Shown here: positions 1 through 9,149 of the stretch, in pieces
How the letters are laid out: the number at the start of each line of letters is the position of its first letter
Numbering within the stretch: the stretch's first letter is position 1
Source of the DNA: Thiorhodococcus sp.
Lineage (GTDB): Bacteria > Pseudomonadota > Gammaproteobacteria > Chromatiales > Chromatiaceae
Direction: 5' to 3'
NCBI GenBank assembly: GCA_029257385.1
Contig: JARIBS010000135.1
Span: 1 to 55,321 of the forward strand
DNA length: 55,321 nt
Position numbers and translations under genes: made by a program
Notes under the pieces: generated by a model
Database searches by the model: none
Told to the model about the DNA's origin: nothing
The model's input: only the letters and a program-made list of their open reading frames with translations

Positions 1-81
1 CGGTTCGGTCACCCTTCCGCGCCTTGCTTTCGGCTAGTACTTTTAAAGGAGTCAATGTGACTTCCTCCCAGATAATGTACA

Positions 82-197
82 GGGGACTTGCACCCCATAA
101 GATCATGCCCATGCCGGGCACACACAATGCCATTAACGCGGACAGTAAAAAGCGCCGCGTCGCTCTGCTTTTTACTGCCGGTTCTGGCAGGCGTTAT
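82..197. repeat. Cluster of hairpins including an attC-like inverted repeat
   Basis: Three nested or adjacent inverted repeats precede brnT. GGGG/CCCC arms lie at 82-85 and 93-96, TGCCC/GGGCA arms at 106-110 and 116-120, and a longer pair spans 132-197, where ATTAACGC (132-139) faces GCGTTAT (191-197) and ACAGTAAAAAGC faces GCTTTTTACTGC. The last one resembles an integron attC site in having near-palindromic ends around a long imperfect stem, but its ends do not fit the GTTRRRY core exactly. It could equally be an ordinary intergenic repeat element. The inverted repeats are seen directly; the attC reading is inference. Confidence 0.45.
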
Positions 198-231
198 ACC
201 TACTCAGTTCACCATCAATTCGAAAATCCAC

Positions 232-260
232 TTGATTTGTGCACTATTTGTGCATACACT
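232..260 (+). promoter_or_regulatory. Putative brnTA promoter with operator direct repeats
   Basis: A TTGATT -35 element (232-237) and a TACACT -10 element (255-260) are separated by 17 bases. The spacer and its edge hold two copies of TTTGTGCA (236-243 and 247-254), 11 bases apart, well placed for autorepression by BrnA. The -10 lies only six bases before the brnT ATG, so the message may start at or near the initiation codon (leaderless or nearly so). Not tested. Confidence 0.5.
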
Positions 261-266
261 TGAGTC

Positions 267-545
267 ATGAAGTTTAGGTGGGACGCGAAAAAGGCCGTTG
301 TTAATCTCCGTAAACACGGAGTTGATTTTGCAGATGCTGTGATCGCTCTAGAAGATGAGAACGCTTTAACGGTAGAAGATCTTGGTCACAATGAGCAGCG
401 GTTTAAGACGCTTGGCATGGGTCCAAAATTGAACATTCTATTCGTAGTCCATGCTGAGCAATACGAAGACACTATTCGCATTATTTCAGCCCGAAAGGCC
501 GATCGCAGCGAAACTAAACAATATTATCAAGGTGTAGGCCTATGA
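267..545 (+). CDS. brnT: BrnT-family toxin (type II ribonuclease toxin, DUF497)
   Basis: This 92-residue protein has the BrnT/DUF497 layout: an N-terminal KFRWDAKKAVVNLRKHGVDF segment, a central strand-rich region and a C-terminal RIISARKADRSE motif that is characteristic of the family. BrnT proteins are small RelE-fold ribonucleases that block translation and are held inactive by BrnA. The stop overlaps the start of the following antitoxin gene by four bases, the usual toxin-first order for this family. The pair is AT-richer than the neighbouring rapA gene and is preceded by attC-like hairpins, suggesting it is an accessory, mobile pair. Confidence 0.88.
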   Translation: MKFRWDAKKAVVNLRKHGVDFADAVIALEDENALTVEDLGHNEQRFKTLGMGPKLNILFVVHAEQYEDTIRIISARKADRSETKQYYQGVGL

Positions 546-790
546 ATGAAGATTTCAGCAAAGGCAAACGTGGCGCTGTTGTTAAGCCGGACCCTAATAA
601 GGTTCGCATTACAATTCGCCTGGATGGCGACATCATCGAGCATTTTAAAAAGCAGGTACACGCCTCTGGTGGTGGTAATTATCAAACCTTAATCAATGAT
701 GCATTACGTGCCCATATCCAAGCACAACCCAACCCGCTTGAAGAGACATTGCGAAAAGTCATTCGTGAAGAATTACGGCATGTGGGCTAA
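542..790 (+). CDS. brnA: BrnA-family antitoxin
   Basis: This 82-residue protein follows brnT with an ATGA-type overlap. It has a charged N-terminus, then a segment starting VRITIRLDGDIIEHFK and followed by GGNYQTLINDALRAHI, the ribbon-helix-helix-like DNA-binding region of BrnA antitoxins (BrnA_antitoxin family). It should neutralise BrnT and, as a dimer, repress the shared promoter; the TTTGTGCA repeats upstream of brnT are a plausible operator. Identification rests on both the motif and the gene order. Confidence 0.85.
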   Translation: MNEDFSKGKRGAVVKPDPNKVRITIRLDGDIIEHFKKQVHASGGGNYQTLINDALRAHIQAQPNPLEETLRKVIREELRHVG

Positions 791-1385
791 GAGGCATAAC
801 AAAGCGTTCAAGTGCGTTCCGCCAGAAAGCTGGCTCCACTGGACATTGCTCCGCAATGAAAACCAGGGGCAGACTATGGTTTCCTGCTAGGCTCTTGATG
901 GATTCTGGACAAATGGGCTTGTTGTCAGCTCAAGGGTCGGCCGGCTACGTCTGCGCCTACGGTTAGCCTTTGTTTTATATAATGGCGCTGATCGCGCTAG
1001 GCGACCGGGGCCGACGGATTCTGTGAACCTGCCTGGAACGCATAAAGAGTCTTCGATCCAAAGGAATACAGCGGCATGCCAAGAGTCGGATGCATCGTTC
1101 TACCGATGATACCGTGGTCTGTCGCTGGTTTTCCTGCGAGGCATCGGTCCCAGCCGGAGGGATCATTGGCCATCCCTTTACCCATATCTCCCTGCGCGAT
1201 TCGTGTTCAGTGCTGCAAGCTCTTGACCTAACTACTGAGCGCTGACGGTCGCTCGGTTCGCGGGTCCGGAAACCGGCGCTGTAAGTGCTTGAGCGGGCTA
1301 GGCGGTTCAAGCTGAGAAGCACCGAAAGCCAAGAACTACGATAAGATAAGCGGCTTTTCTCCGGCAGCCCGAGTGACGTAGACCG
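791..1385. other. Gene-poor interval between brnA and rapA
   Basis: No credible coding region is seen here. The sequence just after brnA contains GCATAACAAAGCG (794-806), which resembles the leading end of an attC site, but no matching trailing half with a GTTATGC-type core is found within the expected distance. This may be the scar of a cassette junction. The rest shows no tRNA, terminator or clear promoter. Short antisense reading frames here have no recognisable protein character. Confidence 0.5.
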
Positions 1386-4166
1386 ATGCAAGATTTTGTG
1401 CCTGGCCAGCGCTGGCTGAGTGAAACCCAGGCCGAATTGGGTCTGGGTATTGTGCTAAACACCGAGGGGCGCTGCGTGCGAATCGCCTTTCCCGCCACTG
1501 GCGAGACCCGTCTCTACGCGATGCGTGAGGCACCGCTGGCGCGGGTCGAGGTGGGCGTCGGTGAGCGGGTACGCGACCACGAGGGGCGTCAACTGCGCGT
1601 CACCGAGACACGCACCGAGGCCGGTCTCATCACCTATGTCTGCGAGGATCTGGACGGGCGCGGGTGCGTGCTGCCCGAGTCGGAGCTGGACGATCGCATG
1701 CGTTTTAATCGTCCCCAGCAGCGTCTACTGTCGAGCCGTATCGACAGCGATCAGTGGTTCGATCTGCGTTATCGAACCTGGCGGCAGGGCATGCGCGAGG
1801 CCGCATCATCAACCTTCGGGTTGCTTGGCGCGCGGGTCGCGCTCATCGCCCATCAGCTGCATATCGCAGCCGAAGTTGCCGGGCGCGACGCCCCGCGTGT
1901 GCTGCTGGCCGACGAGGTCGGGCTGGGCAAGACGATTGAGGCCGGGCTTATCCTGCACCGCATGCTGCTGACTGGACGGGCGCGACGGGTGCTGATTGTG
2001 ACGCCCGAGCCGTTGCTGCATCAATGGCTGGTGGAGATGCTGCGGCGCTTCAATCTGCGCTTCGCGCTCTTCGATCGCGAGCGCTTCGACGCCATCACCG
2101 AGGGCAATCCCTTCCAGGCCGAGCAGCAGGTGCTGTGCAGTCTGGATCTAATCGCGGGCAATCCCGACGCGGCGCGCGCGGTGCTCGACGGACAATGGGA
2201 TGTCCTGGTGGTCGACGAGGCCCATCATCTGACCTGGTCAGAATCCGAATCCAGTCTCGAATACGACCTCGTCGAGGCACTGGCCGAGCAGACGCCCGGC
2301 GTTTTGCTGCTGACCGCGACCCCCGAGCAGTTGGGGCGGGCCGGGCATTTCGGGCGCTTGCGGTTGCTTGATCCCGATCGCTTTCACGACTATGCGGCCT
2401 TCCAGGAGGAGGAGTCGCAGTATGCGCCGGTGGCCGCCCTGGCGGCGCGTCTACTCGATGACGAACCGCTCGATGCAGCCGATACGGCGTTGCTGCAATC
2501 GCTGCTTGGGGATGTCGCAGGGCAGGAGCGCGAGGAAATCATCGCCCACCTGCTCGATAGACACGGCACCGGGCGGGTGCTCTTTCGCAATACCCGCGCG
2601 AGCATTCCGGGCTTTCCGGGCCGCGAGCTGTTGGCCTACCCACTGCCCGAGCCGCCCGCCTATCGCGCGTCGTCGGCAGACGCGCTCGCGCGTCTTACCC
2701 CAGAGCACATCTATGGCCCAGGATGGGACGGCGAGGATCCCAGGGTCGACTGGTTGATCTCACTGTTGCGCGATCTGCGCCCGGCCAAGGTGCTGCTCAT
2801 CTGCGCCCATGCCCGGACGGTGATCGAGCTGCGTGAGGCGCTGTTGCGGCGCGCGGGCATCCATGCTGCGGTCTTCCACGAGGGGATGGATATCGTCGAG
2901 CGCGACCGCGCGGCGGCCTACTTCGCCGCCGTGGAGGAGGGGACGCAGATCCTGCTGTGCTCGGAGATCGGCAGCGAAGGGCGCAATTTCCAGTTCGCTC
3001 ATCATCTGGTGCTTTTCGACCTGCCGCTGGAGCCGGATCTCCTCGAGCAGCGAATCGGGCGGCTCGACCGGATCGGTCAGACCGAGACCATCCGCATTCA
3101 TGTCCCCTACCTGATCGGCGGGCCGGGCGAGACGCTGTTGCGCTGGTATGACGAGGGCCTCAACGCCTTCGAGCACATCTGCCCGGCCGCTCCTGCCGTC
3201 TTCGCCGCCCAGCGCCCGGCACTGCTCGCGGCGCTTGCAGACGGCTCGGACAACGATGCCTTAATCGCCGAGACGCGCGCGCTCGGCGCCCGGCTCAATG
3301 CCGAGCTGGCGCATGGGCGCGACCGGTTGCTGGAGATTCATTCCCATCGCGCCGATCTCGACTCGGCGCTGGTCGACGCCATTGAGGAAATCGACGCCAG
3401 CCGGGAGGCGGCGGATTATCTGATGCGCTTCTGGGATACTTTCGGCGTCGAGCACGAAGCCGGTACCGGCGGCGCCATGGTGGTGCGTCCCGGTCAGCAA
3501 ATGCTGCATGAGCACTTCCCGCGACTGCCCGAGGATGGCTTGACGGCGACGTTCGAGCGTGCCAACGCACTGGCCCACGAGGATCGCGAATTCCTCACCT
3601 GGGAGCATCCCATGGCGCGCGAAGCGATGGAACTGCTCACCGTGTCGGATCTGGGGACATCGACCCTCATCCTGGTGAAGGATGAGCGATTCAAGCGCGC
3701 CACCCTGTTGCTGGAAATGCTCTACGTGGCCGAGTGCCCGGCACCGCCCGAGTTGCAAGTGGGGCGCTTCCTGCCGCCGACGCTGGTGCGTCTACTGCTG
3801 GACACCGAGGGTCGCAATCATGCCGAAGAGATTGTGCACGAGGCGCTGTTCGGGGACTGTCTGACGCGCAATTTCAAGCTTGCGCGGGCCATCATCAAGT
3901 CTCAGACGCCGCATTTGACCGAGATGCTGACCCGTGGCGAGGAGCTGGCCAAAGTCGCAGTACAAGACCTGGAGCAAGCGGCCCTGGCGCGCATGCACGC
4001 GGTGTTGGAAGATGAGCTGGAGCGTCTGGTTGCGCTATCACAGGTCAACCCATCCGTGCGCGCTGATGAGATCGAGCGGCTGATCTCGCGTCGCGAGCGG
4101 CTCGACCGCTACCTGTCCAAAACGCACCTGCGCCTTGATGCGCTCAGGGTCATCGTCACGACCTGA
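1386..4166 (+). CDS. rapA: RapA/HepA, RNA polymerase-associated Swi2/Snf2 ATPase
   Basis: This 926-residue protein matches RapA (E. coli RapA is 968 residues), which binds core RNA polymerase and uses ATP hydrolysis to recycle stalled polymerase. The N-terminal Tudor-like region (about 1-110) begins FVPGQRW and is followed by a Swi2/Snf2 helicase core: Walker A DEVGLGKT at 176-183, Walker B DEAH at 277-280, and the helicase C-terminal lobe with EGRNFQFAHHLVLFDLP and a QRIGRLDRIGQ motif VI. The RapA C-terminal domain follows. The ATG at 1386 is chosen because the FVPGQRW N-terminus is the family start; the ribosome-binding site is weak. It stands alone, upstream of a c-di-GMP gene. Confidence 0.93.
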   Translation: MQDFVPGQRWLSETQAELGLGIVLNTEGRCVRIAFPATGETRLYAMREAPLARVEVGVGERVRDHEGRQLRVTETRTEAGLITYVCEDLDGRGCVLPESELDDRMRFNRPQQRLLSSRIDSDQWFDLRYRTWRQGMREAASSTFGLLGARVALIAHQLHIAAEVAGRDAPRVLLADEVGLGKTIEAGLILHRMLLTGRARRVLIVTPEPLLHQWLVEMLRRFNLRFALFDRERFDAITEGNPFQAEQQVLCSLDLIAGNPDAARAVLDGQWDVLVVDEAHHLTWSESESSLEYDLVEALAEQTPGVLLLTATPEQLGRAGHFGRLRLLDPDRFHDYAAFQEEESQYAPVAALAARLLDDEPLDAADTALLQSLLGDVAGQEREEIIAHLLDRHGTGRVLFRNTRASIPGFPGRELLAYPLPEPPAYRASSADALARLTPEHIYGPGWDGEDPRVDWLISLLRDLRPAKVLLICAHARTVIELREALLRRAGIHAAVFHEGMDIVERDRAAAYFAAVEEGTQILLCSEIGSEGRNFQFAHHLVLFDLPLEPDLLEQRIGRLDRIGQTETIRIHVPYLIGGPGETLLRWYDEGLNAFEHICPAAPAVFAAQRPALLAALADGSDNDALIAETRALGARLNAELAHGRDRLLEIHSHRADLDSALVDAIEEIDASREAADYLMRFWDTFGVEHEAGTGGAMVVRPGQQMLHEHFPRLPEDGLTATFERANALAHEDREFLTWEHPMAREAMELLTVSDLGTSTLILVKDERFKRATLLLEMLYVAECPAPPELQVGRFLPPTLVRLLLDTEGRNHAEEIVHEALFGDCLTRNFKLARAIIKSQTPHLTEMLTRGEELAKVAVQDLEQAALARMHAVLEDELERLVALSQVNPSVRADEIERLISRRERLDRYLSKTHLRLDALRVIVTT

Positions 4167-4241
4167 GCGGTCGACGCTCGGATCGCTTTTCGGCAGTTTC
4201 TTGCTCGCGGCGCTGTTTTTCTACAGTAAGATGAACGCAAT

Positions 4242-6782
4242 TTGGCTCAACGCCAGCGTACATGGACAATGACGAACTTGCGGATATCGGAGTTTCTTTC
4301 TTCGATGCCTCCGTCGCGGACCAAGTCGTTTGCGCCTGCGCGTGGCATCCGCTTGGGTTTGCGCGGCAGGATTCTGCTGTTCGCGGTCTTTCTGGCCGCG
4401 CTGCCATTGCTGGTTTCCAGCCTTTCGATGATAGCGACCACCAGAGACGAACTTAAGAGCTCGGTCAATGATCGGCTGCTCGCGACCGTCAACGGGCTGC
4501 TCGATCAGATCCAGGGCACCATCGATCCAGCCGTCCAGTCACTGTCATTGCTGCGGGAGACGCTCGAGACGCCGGATTTAAATGGCGCCGCGAAGACGGC
4601 GATCCTGGCCATCGCCGTCAAGCACCACCAGAATCTCGATGCGGTCGCGCTGGTTGTCGGCCAGCGTGAACCCGCCTTTTTGTTCGAGCAGGGTTTCAAG
4701 GATCGCCTGGACGAGACGCAACTGGCGCCCGAGGAGGCCCTGAACATCCCTGGCATACTGATCTCCAACGATGTGGATGCTGAGTGTCCGAGCATCCTGG
4801 AGCCGTTTGAGCTGGCATCGACGGGCACTTGGCTGCTGCCTGTCGCCGCCAGGCTGCACCAGCCGATCGCCGGTGAGGATGCCCTGTTGCTGGTCTTTCT
4901 CGATCTGACGCGCATCCAGACGCTGCTCGAAGAGCGGGCCTTCGAGGCCAACGGCGGCATCTGGCTTCTGAGCGCGCGGCGCGAGCCGCTCTTTTCCCCG
5001 ATCGGACAGCCGGTTGTCCCGGAGCTGAGCGCGCTTCTGGACAATGCCCAGGTATCCGGGCTTGGAACCCTGCTCGTGACGCCCTATCGGGACAACCAAG
5101 GCGCCGATATGCTCGGCGCGGTCGGCATCATGCAACGCCCCGCCTGGACCCTGGTGGCAACGCTGCCCAGCCGCGACGCCTACGCCGTGGTCACGCGCAT
5201 GCTCGGCCAGCTCGGCGTTTGGCTGACCCTGGGACTGGCGATGGCCGTGCTGGGCGCACTGCTGCTGGCGCATCGCATCAGTCAACCGATTCGCGAGATG
5301 GCCAAAGTCACGGATCGCGTCGGTCTGGGTGATTTACGGGCGCGCTTACTCGAGACTGGGCGGCGCGACGAGATCGGCACCCTCGGTCATCGGCTCAACC
5401 AGATGATTGAGGGGCTGGAGGAGAGTCATCGCCGTCTAGATCAGCAGGCGCACGAGGATCACCTGACCAGCTTGCCGAATCGTCGCTGTGTGCTCCGGCA
5501 TCTGCGCCGATTGGTCGCCGACCCCGAGACCAGAAGGGCTGGGGTCGCACTCCTGTTCATCGATCTCGATCGGTTCAAGACGGTCAACGACAGCCTGGGG
5601 CACGCGGTCGGCGATCAATTGCTGGCGTTGGCCGCGAAGCGTCTGGTGGCCTGTGTCGACGCGCGAGCCATGACCGCACGTCTTGGTGGAGACGAGTTTC
5701 TGGTCGTGCTGCGCGGTGTCAAGGACGAGGATGCCGTCTCCGCAGTTGCGACCACACTGATCCGCGCCATGAGCGAGCCGTTCTATCTCAGCGGTCATGA
5801 ACTCCATATCGGCGGAACGATCGGTATCAGCATGGTCCCGGAAGATGGCGCTGAGGTCGCGGATTTGCTGGACATGTCGGACATGGCGATGTATTCGGCC
5901 AAGGAGCAGGGGCGCGGTCAATACCGCTTCTTCAGCGACGACCTCAAACGCCGCGCGGTCCGCAAGCTCTCGCTGGATGGCCAGCTACGCAAAGCGCTCG
6001 ACAGGGACGAGCTGGAGGTCTACTACCAGCCGCAGGTGGATCTGGTCAGCGGTCGGATTGTCGCCAGCGAGGCGCTCCTGCGCTGGCCTGACCAGAGTGG
6101 CGGATTTGTCGCCAACCCAGCCGAACTCATTCCGCTGGCCGAAGAGACCGGACTGATCATTCCCATCGGCGACTGGGTGATGGACAGGGTTTGCAGCCAA
6201 GTTAGCGCATGGCGCATGGCGGGCCTTCCGTCGCTGGAAGTCTCCATCAATGTCTCCGCCACACAGTTCAGACGTCAGGATTTCCTCGCACGGATGTGCC
6301 AGTCGCTCGATCGCTACGGTCTTGATCCCGATCGGGTCGGGGTCGAGTTGACCGAGAGTGTTCTGCTGGAAGATACCGAGCGAGCCATCGCGATCATGTC
6401 GATGCTCAAGGAAATGGGCATGCCGGTCATGATTGACGACTTCGGGACCGGCTATTCCTCGCTGGCCTATCTACGGCTGTTCCCGCTCGACTATCTCAAG
6501 GTGGCCCAGGAGTTCGTCATGGGCATCGGCACCAATCCGCAGGATGCGCTTATCGTGGGCGCGATTATTGCGCTGTCCAAGAGCCTGGGGCTAAAGATCA
6601 TCGCCGAGGGCGTAGAGACGAGCGGGCAGCTCGACTTTCTGTGGGGCAGGGATTGCGATCTCATCCAGGGCTTCTTGCTCGGGCGCCCGCTGTCGGCCGG
6701 GCGCTTCGAGGACCTGCTCGGAAGCGAGACCGGACTCCAGGTCATTGCTCGCTCCCAGCGGCTCGATGGGGACGCCGTCTGA
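4242..6782 (+). CDS. Membrane sensor GGDEF-EAL protein (dual c-di-GMP enzyme)
   Basis: The protein has 846 residues if the TTG at 4242 is used; an ATG at 4269 would give 837. A transmembrane segment lies near residues 43-62, a periplasmic sensor region follows to about 320, a second helix at 322-343 leads into a HAMP linker, then a GGDEF domain with an intact GGDEF motif at 482-486, and an EAL domain with EAL at 610-612 and the DDFGTG loop at 732-737. No RxxD inhibitory site is seen five residues before GGDEF. In the EAL domain the usual LKIDRSFV-like segment reads LKVAQEFV (752-759): the lysine is kept but the aspartate is lost. It probably makes or breaks c-di-GMP in response to an external signal. 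It lies just ahead of the LysM and PKD genes. Confidence 0.9.
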   Translation: MAQRQRTWTMTNLRISEFLSSMPPSRTKSFAPARGIRLGLRGRILLFAVFLAALPLLVSSLSMIATTRDELKSSVNDRLLATVNGLLDQIQGTIDPAVQSLSLLRETLETPDLNGAAKTAILAIAVKHHQNLDAVALVVGQREPAFLFEQGFKDRLDETQLAPEEALNIPGILISNDVDAECPSILEPFELASTGTWLLPVAARLHQPIAGEDALLLVFLDLTRIQTLLEERAFEANGGIWLLSARREPLFSPIGQPVVPELSALLDNAQVSGLGTLLVTPYRDNQGADMLGAVGIMQRPAWTLVATLPSRDAYAVVTRMLGQLGVWLTLGLAMAVLGALLLAHRISQPIREMAKVTDRVGLGDLRARLLETGRRDEIGTLGHRLNQMIEGLEESHRRLDQQAHEDHLTSLPNRRCVLRHLRRLVADPETRRAGVALLFIDLDRFKTVNDSLGHAVGDQLLALAAKRLVACVDARAMTARLGGDEFLVVLRGVKDEDAVSAVATTLIRAMSEPFYLSGHELHIGGTIGISMVPEDGAEVADLLDMSDMAMYSAKEQGRGQYRFFSDDLKRRAVRKLSLDGQLRKALDRDELEVYYQPQVDLVSGRIVASEALLRWPDQSGGFVANPAELIPLAEETGLIIPIGDWVMDRVCSQVSAWRMAGLPSLEVSINVSATQFRRQDFLARMCQSLDRYGLDPDRVGVELTESVLLEDTERAIAIMSMLKEMGMPVMIDDFGTGYSSLAYLRLFPLDYLKVAQEFVMGIGTNPQDALIVGAIIALSKSLGLKIIAEGVETSGQLDFLWGRDCDLIQGFLLGRPLSAGRFEDLLGSETGLQVIARSQRLDGDAV

Positions 6783-6812
6783 GCGGCGATCGCCTGAAAC
6801 AACGAGACAACA

Positions 6813-9149
6813 ATGACGCTGATCCGCACCCTCATCTTCGTCTGCATGCTCTGCTTGCCGATACGCTTACAGGCCGCCGAGCCGTCCGTGCCTGTCGAGG
6901 ACGTGGTCGTCACCCTGGACGCGGACACCAGTCTGCGCGCTCTGGCTGAGCGTTATTTCGGCGATCCCAACGCCTGGCCAGAAATCCTGCGCGCAAACGC
7001 ACTCACGTCCGCCGATCAGGCGCGCCCCGGGATGCGTCTGAGTATCCCGGTGGTGGCGATGCGCGAACTCGCCCGCAATCTCGTCGAGCTGCGACAACTG
7101 ATCTATCAGGCGACCGAGGCCGGTGCGCTGATTTTCGCGCGCGAGCGCATCGAGGAGGCCATGGCGCATCAGGCGGGTGCATGGAAGGCGCGTCGCGAGG
7201 CACTGCCGAGCAAGGCACAACGGCTCGCCGAGGAAGGCATCGTGGCGGCTCGGGCGGCCCTGGAAACCAGTCGCGCCAATCGCGACGCTGCAGCGCAGGC
7301 TATTGTCGGCAGCGCGCACGGCCGGGTCGAGCGGCGCCGATCCAACGCACTCGACTGGAGCAGGATCGCGGTCGATACCCTGCTTGCGGAGCGCGAGCGC
7401 CTGCGCACGCTCTCGGCGTCTTTTGCCGTGGTGTGTTTTCGTGACGCCAGCAGCATCCACATGACCGAGAATGCCCATCTGGTTATCCGTCGACTGCGCC
7501 AGGATCGGTTGACCCGTCGCGAGGAAGTCGATGTCGTCCTCCATGGCGGGGATGTGCGCGCCCTGATGGGCGCCGACGCTAGCCGACAGGTGCTCAGGGT
7601 CGTCACCCCGGGAATCGAAACCCAGGGGCAGTCCAGAGATTACTGGGTCAGCAAGACGCCCGAGAGCACCCGACTGTCGAACTTCGAGGGCGAACTCGAG
7701 ATCAGCGCCGAAGGCGCCAGCGTAACCTTGGCGCGCAACCAGGGCACACTGGTTGAACCGCAACGCCCGCCGCTCGCGCCGATCGATCTGCTAGAGTCGC
7801 CGATGCTGGCCGCGCCGCAAAATGGCCAGCGGATCTACGAGCGCCTCGTCGCGCTGCGCTGGTCGGAGGTGAGCGGCGCGGAGGTCTATTGGGTCGAGGT
7901 CGCGCGTGATCCCGAATTCACCCAACTGAGTCTGACCCGGACGGATGTCGCTGGGACTGGCCACGATCTGCGCCTGGCGGACGTAGGGATCTATTACTGG
8001 CGGGTCTCATCGATTGATGCATTCGGTCTGCCCGGCCCGGCCGCCCCAGCGGGTTACTTTCGGATGAGTCGGGACGCGACACCGCCCTATCTGCGCGTGA
8101 TCAGCCCGGCGAACGGCTTGCATGTGCTCGACCCCCAGATCCAGGTCGAAGGTCAGACCGAGACCGGTGCGGTCCTGTTCGTCAACGGCACATCGGTTGC
8201 GGTCGAGACGGATGGCCGTTACCGGCAGACCCTCACTTTGACGCCCGGTACCAACCGGCTGAGCTTCGAGGCGCGCGATCGGGCCGGTAACCTGCATCAG
8301 GTCGAGCGCCTCGTCTATCTGACCCCTGATACCGATTTCCCCCTAGAGCTTGCGCGGAGCGCGCCGCGCGACGACGCCGGGCGTCTGCTCGTCAACCGGT
8401 CTTGGTTCGCTCTCGAGGGTACGACGCTGCCCGGCACCTCGCTGCGCGTCTCGGCTGCGGCGCCGGAGGAGTTTGCGGCGAGCGGGGTAGCGGACGCGCG
8501 CGGACGCTTCAGTTTGACGCTCCCGGCCCGCACGCGCATCACCACATTCGAGCTTGCCGCGCACGGACCGTTGGGACAGCGCCGTCGCGAGACCTTTGAT
8601 GTGGTCCTTGATCAAACGCCGCCGGTGATCAAGCTCGATCGCGTGCCGGCGGAACGCGCCGCCGAGCCGCGCTTGACCCTGACCGGGCAACTGGAAGGCG
8701 GCGAAACGCTGCTGTCGGCGGGGCGGGAGGTTGCGCTCTCGCCGGATGGGCGGTTCTCGCTGGACATCGTGCTGGAATCGGGTGCGAACGTTCTCAGCCT
8801 CACCGCGCGCGATCGGGCTGGCAACCGTGGCAGTTGGCAACAGACCATCGTGCTCGATCAGGAACCGCCACGGCTCACGGGCTATCGCCTGGTCGAGGAG
8901 ACGCACGGCGCGCGGCCCACCCTGACCGTAGAGATCAAGGCCGATGACGCGAGCGGTCTGGTGGCCGGCGCGCCTTACCGTGTCGAGGCCGGGAGCTTCG
9001 TTCACCAGGGGGTCGCGCAACGCTGCCCGGACCGCAGCTGTTATCGCGATCGGTTCATATTGCCCGCCGAAGAGATCGTTCGGGCGCGTCTCAGCGCCGT
9101 GACGCTTCAGGACTATCTGGGAAATCGTCAGGAGGTCGCACTTGATTGA
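6813..9149 (+). CDS. Exported LysM / FecR-domain / Ig-like repeat protein
   Basis: This 778-residue protein starts with a signal peptide (about 1-22, ending LQAAEP). A LysM-type segment follows (residues about 30-80; LRALAERYFGDP and the RPGMRLSIP end are typical), predicting peptidoglycan binding. A helical region covers about 85-200, a FecR-like region about 210-310 includes VVCFRDASSIHMTENAHLVI, and the C-terminal half holds fibronectin/Ig-like repeats, several with the pattern DxTPPxL and ARDRAGN. The gene overlaps the next one by eight bases, so the two are almost certainly co-translated. LysM-FecR-Ig proteins like this are usually anchors or scaffolds for envelope machinery. The exact partner is not known. 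Confidence 0.8.
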   Translation: MTLIRTLIFVCMLCLPIRLQAAEPSVPVEDVVVTLDADTSLRALAERYFGDPNAWPEILRANALTSADQARPGMRLSIPVVAMRELARNLVELRQLIYQATEAGALIFARERIEEAMAHQAGAWKARREALPSKAQRLAEEGIVAARAALETSRANRDAAAQAIVGSAHGRVERRRSNALDWSRIAVDTLLAERERLRTLSASFAVVCFRDASSIHMTENAHLVIRRLRQDRLTRREEVDVVLHGGDVRALMGADASRQVLRVVTPGIETQGQSRDYWVSKTPESTRLSNFEGELEISAEGASVTLARNQGTLVEPQRPPLAPIDLLESPMLAAPQNGQRIYERLVALRWSEVSGAEVYWVEVARDPEFTQLSLTRTDVAGTGHDLRLADVGIYYWRVSSIDAFGLPGPAAPAGYFRMSRDATPPYLRVISPANGLHVLDPQIQVEGQTETGAVLFVNGTSVAVETDGRYRQTLTLTPGTNRLSFEARDRAGNLHQVERLVYLTPDTDFPLELARSAPRDDAGRLLVNRSWFALEGTTLPGTSLRVSAAAPEEFAASGVADARGRFSLTLPARTRITTFELAAHGPLGQRRRETFDVVLDQTPPVIKLDRVPAERAAEPRLTLTGQLEGGETLLSAGREVALSPDGRFSLDIVLESGANVLSLTARDRAGNRGSWQQTIVLDQEPPRLTGYRLVEETHGARPTLTVEIKADDASGLVAGAPYRVEAGSFVHQGVAQRCPDRSCYRDRFILPAEEIVRARLSAVTLQDYLGNRQEVALD

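Noticed and set aside
24-263. Short plus-strand ORFs at the window start
   Set aside because: They cross the hairpin cluster and the brnT promoter and have no ribosome-binding site.
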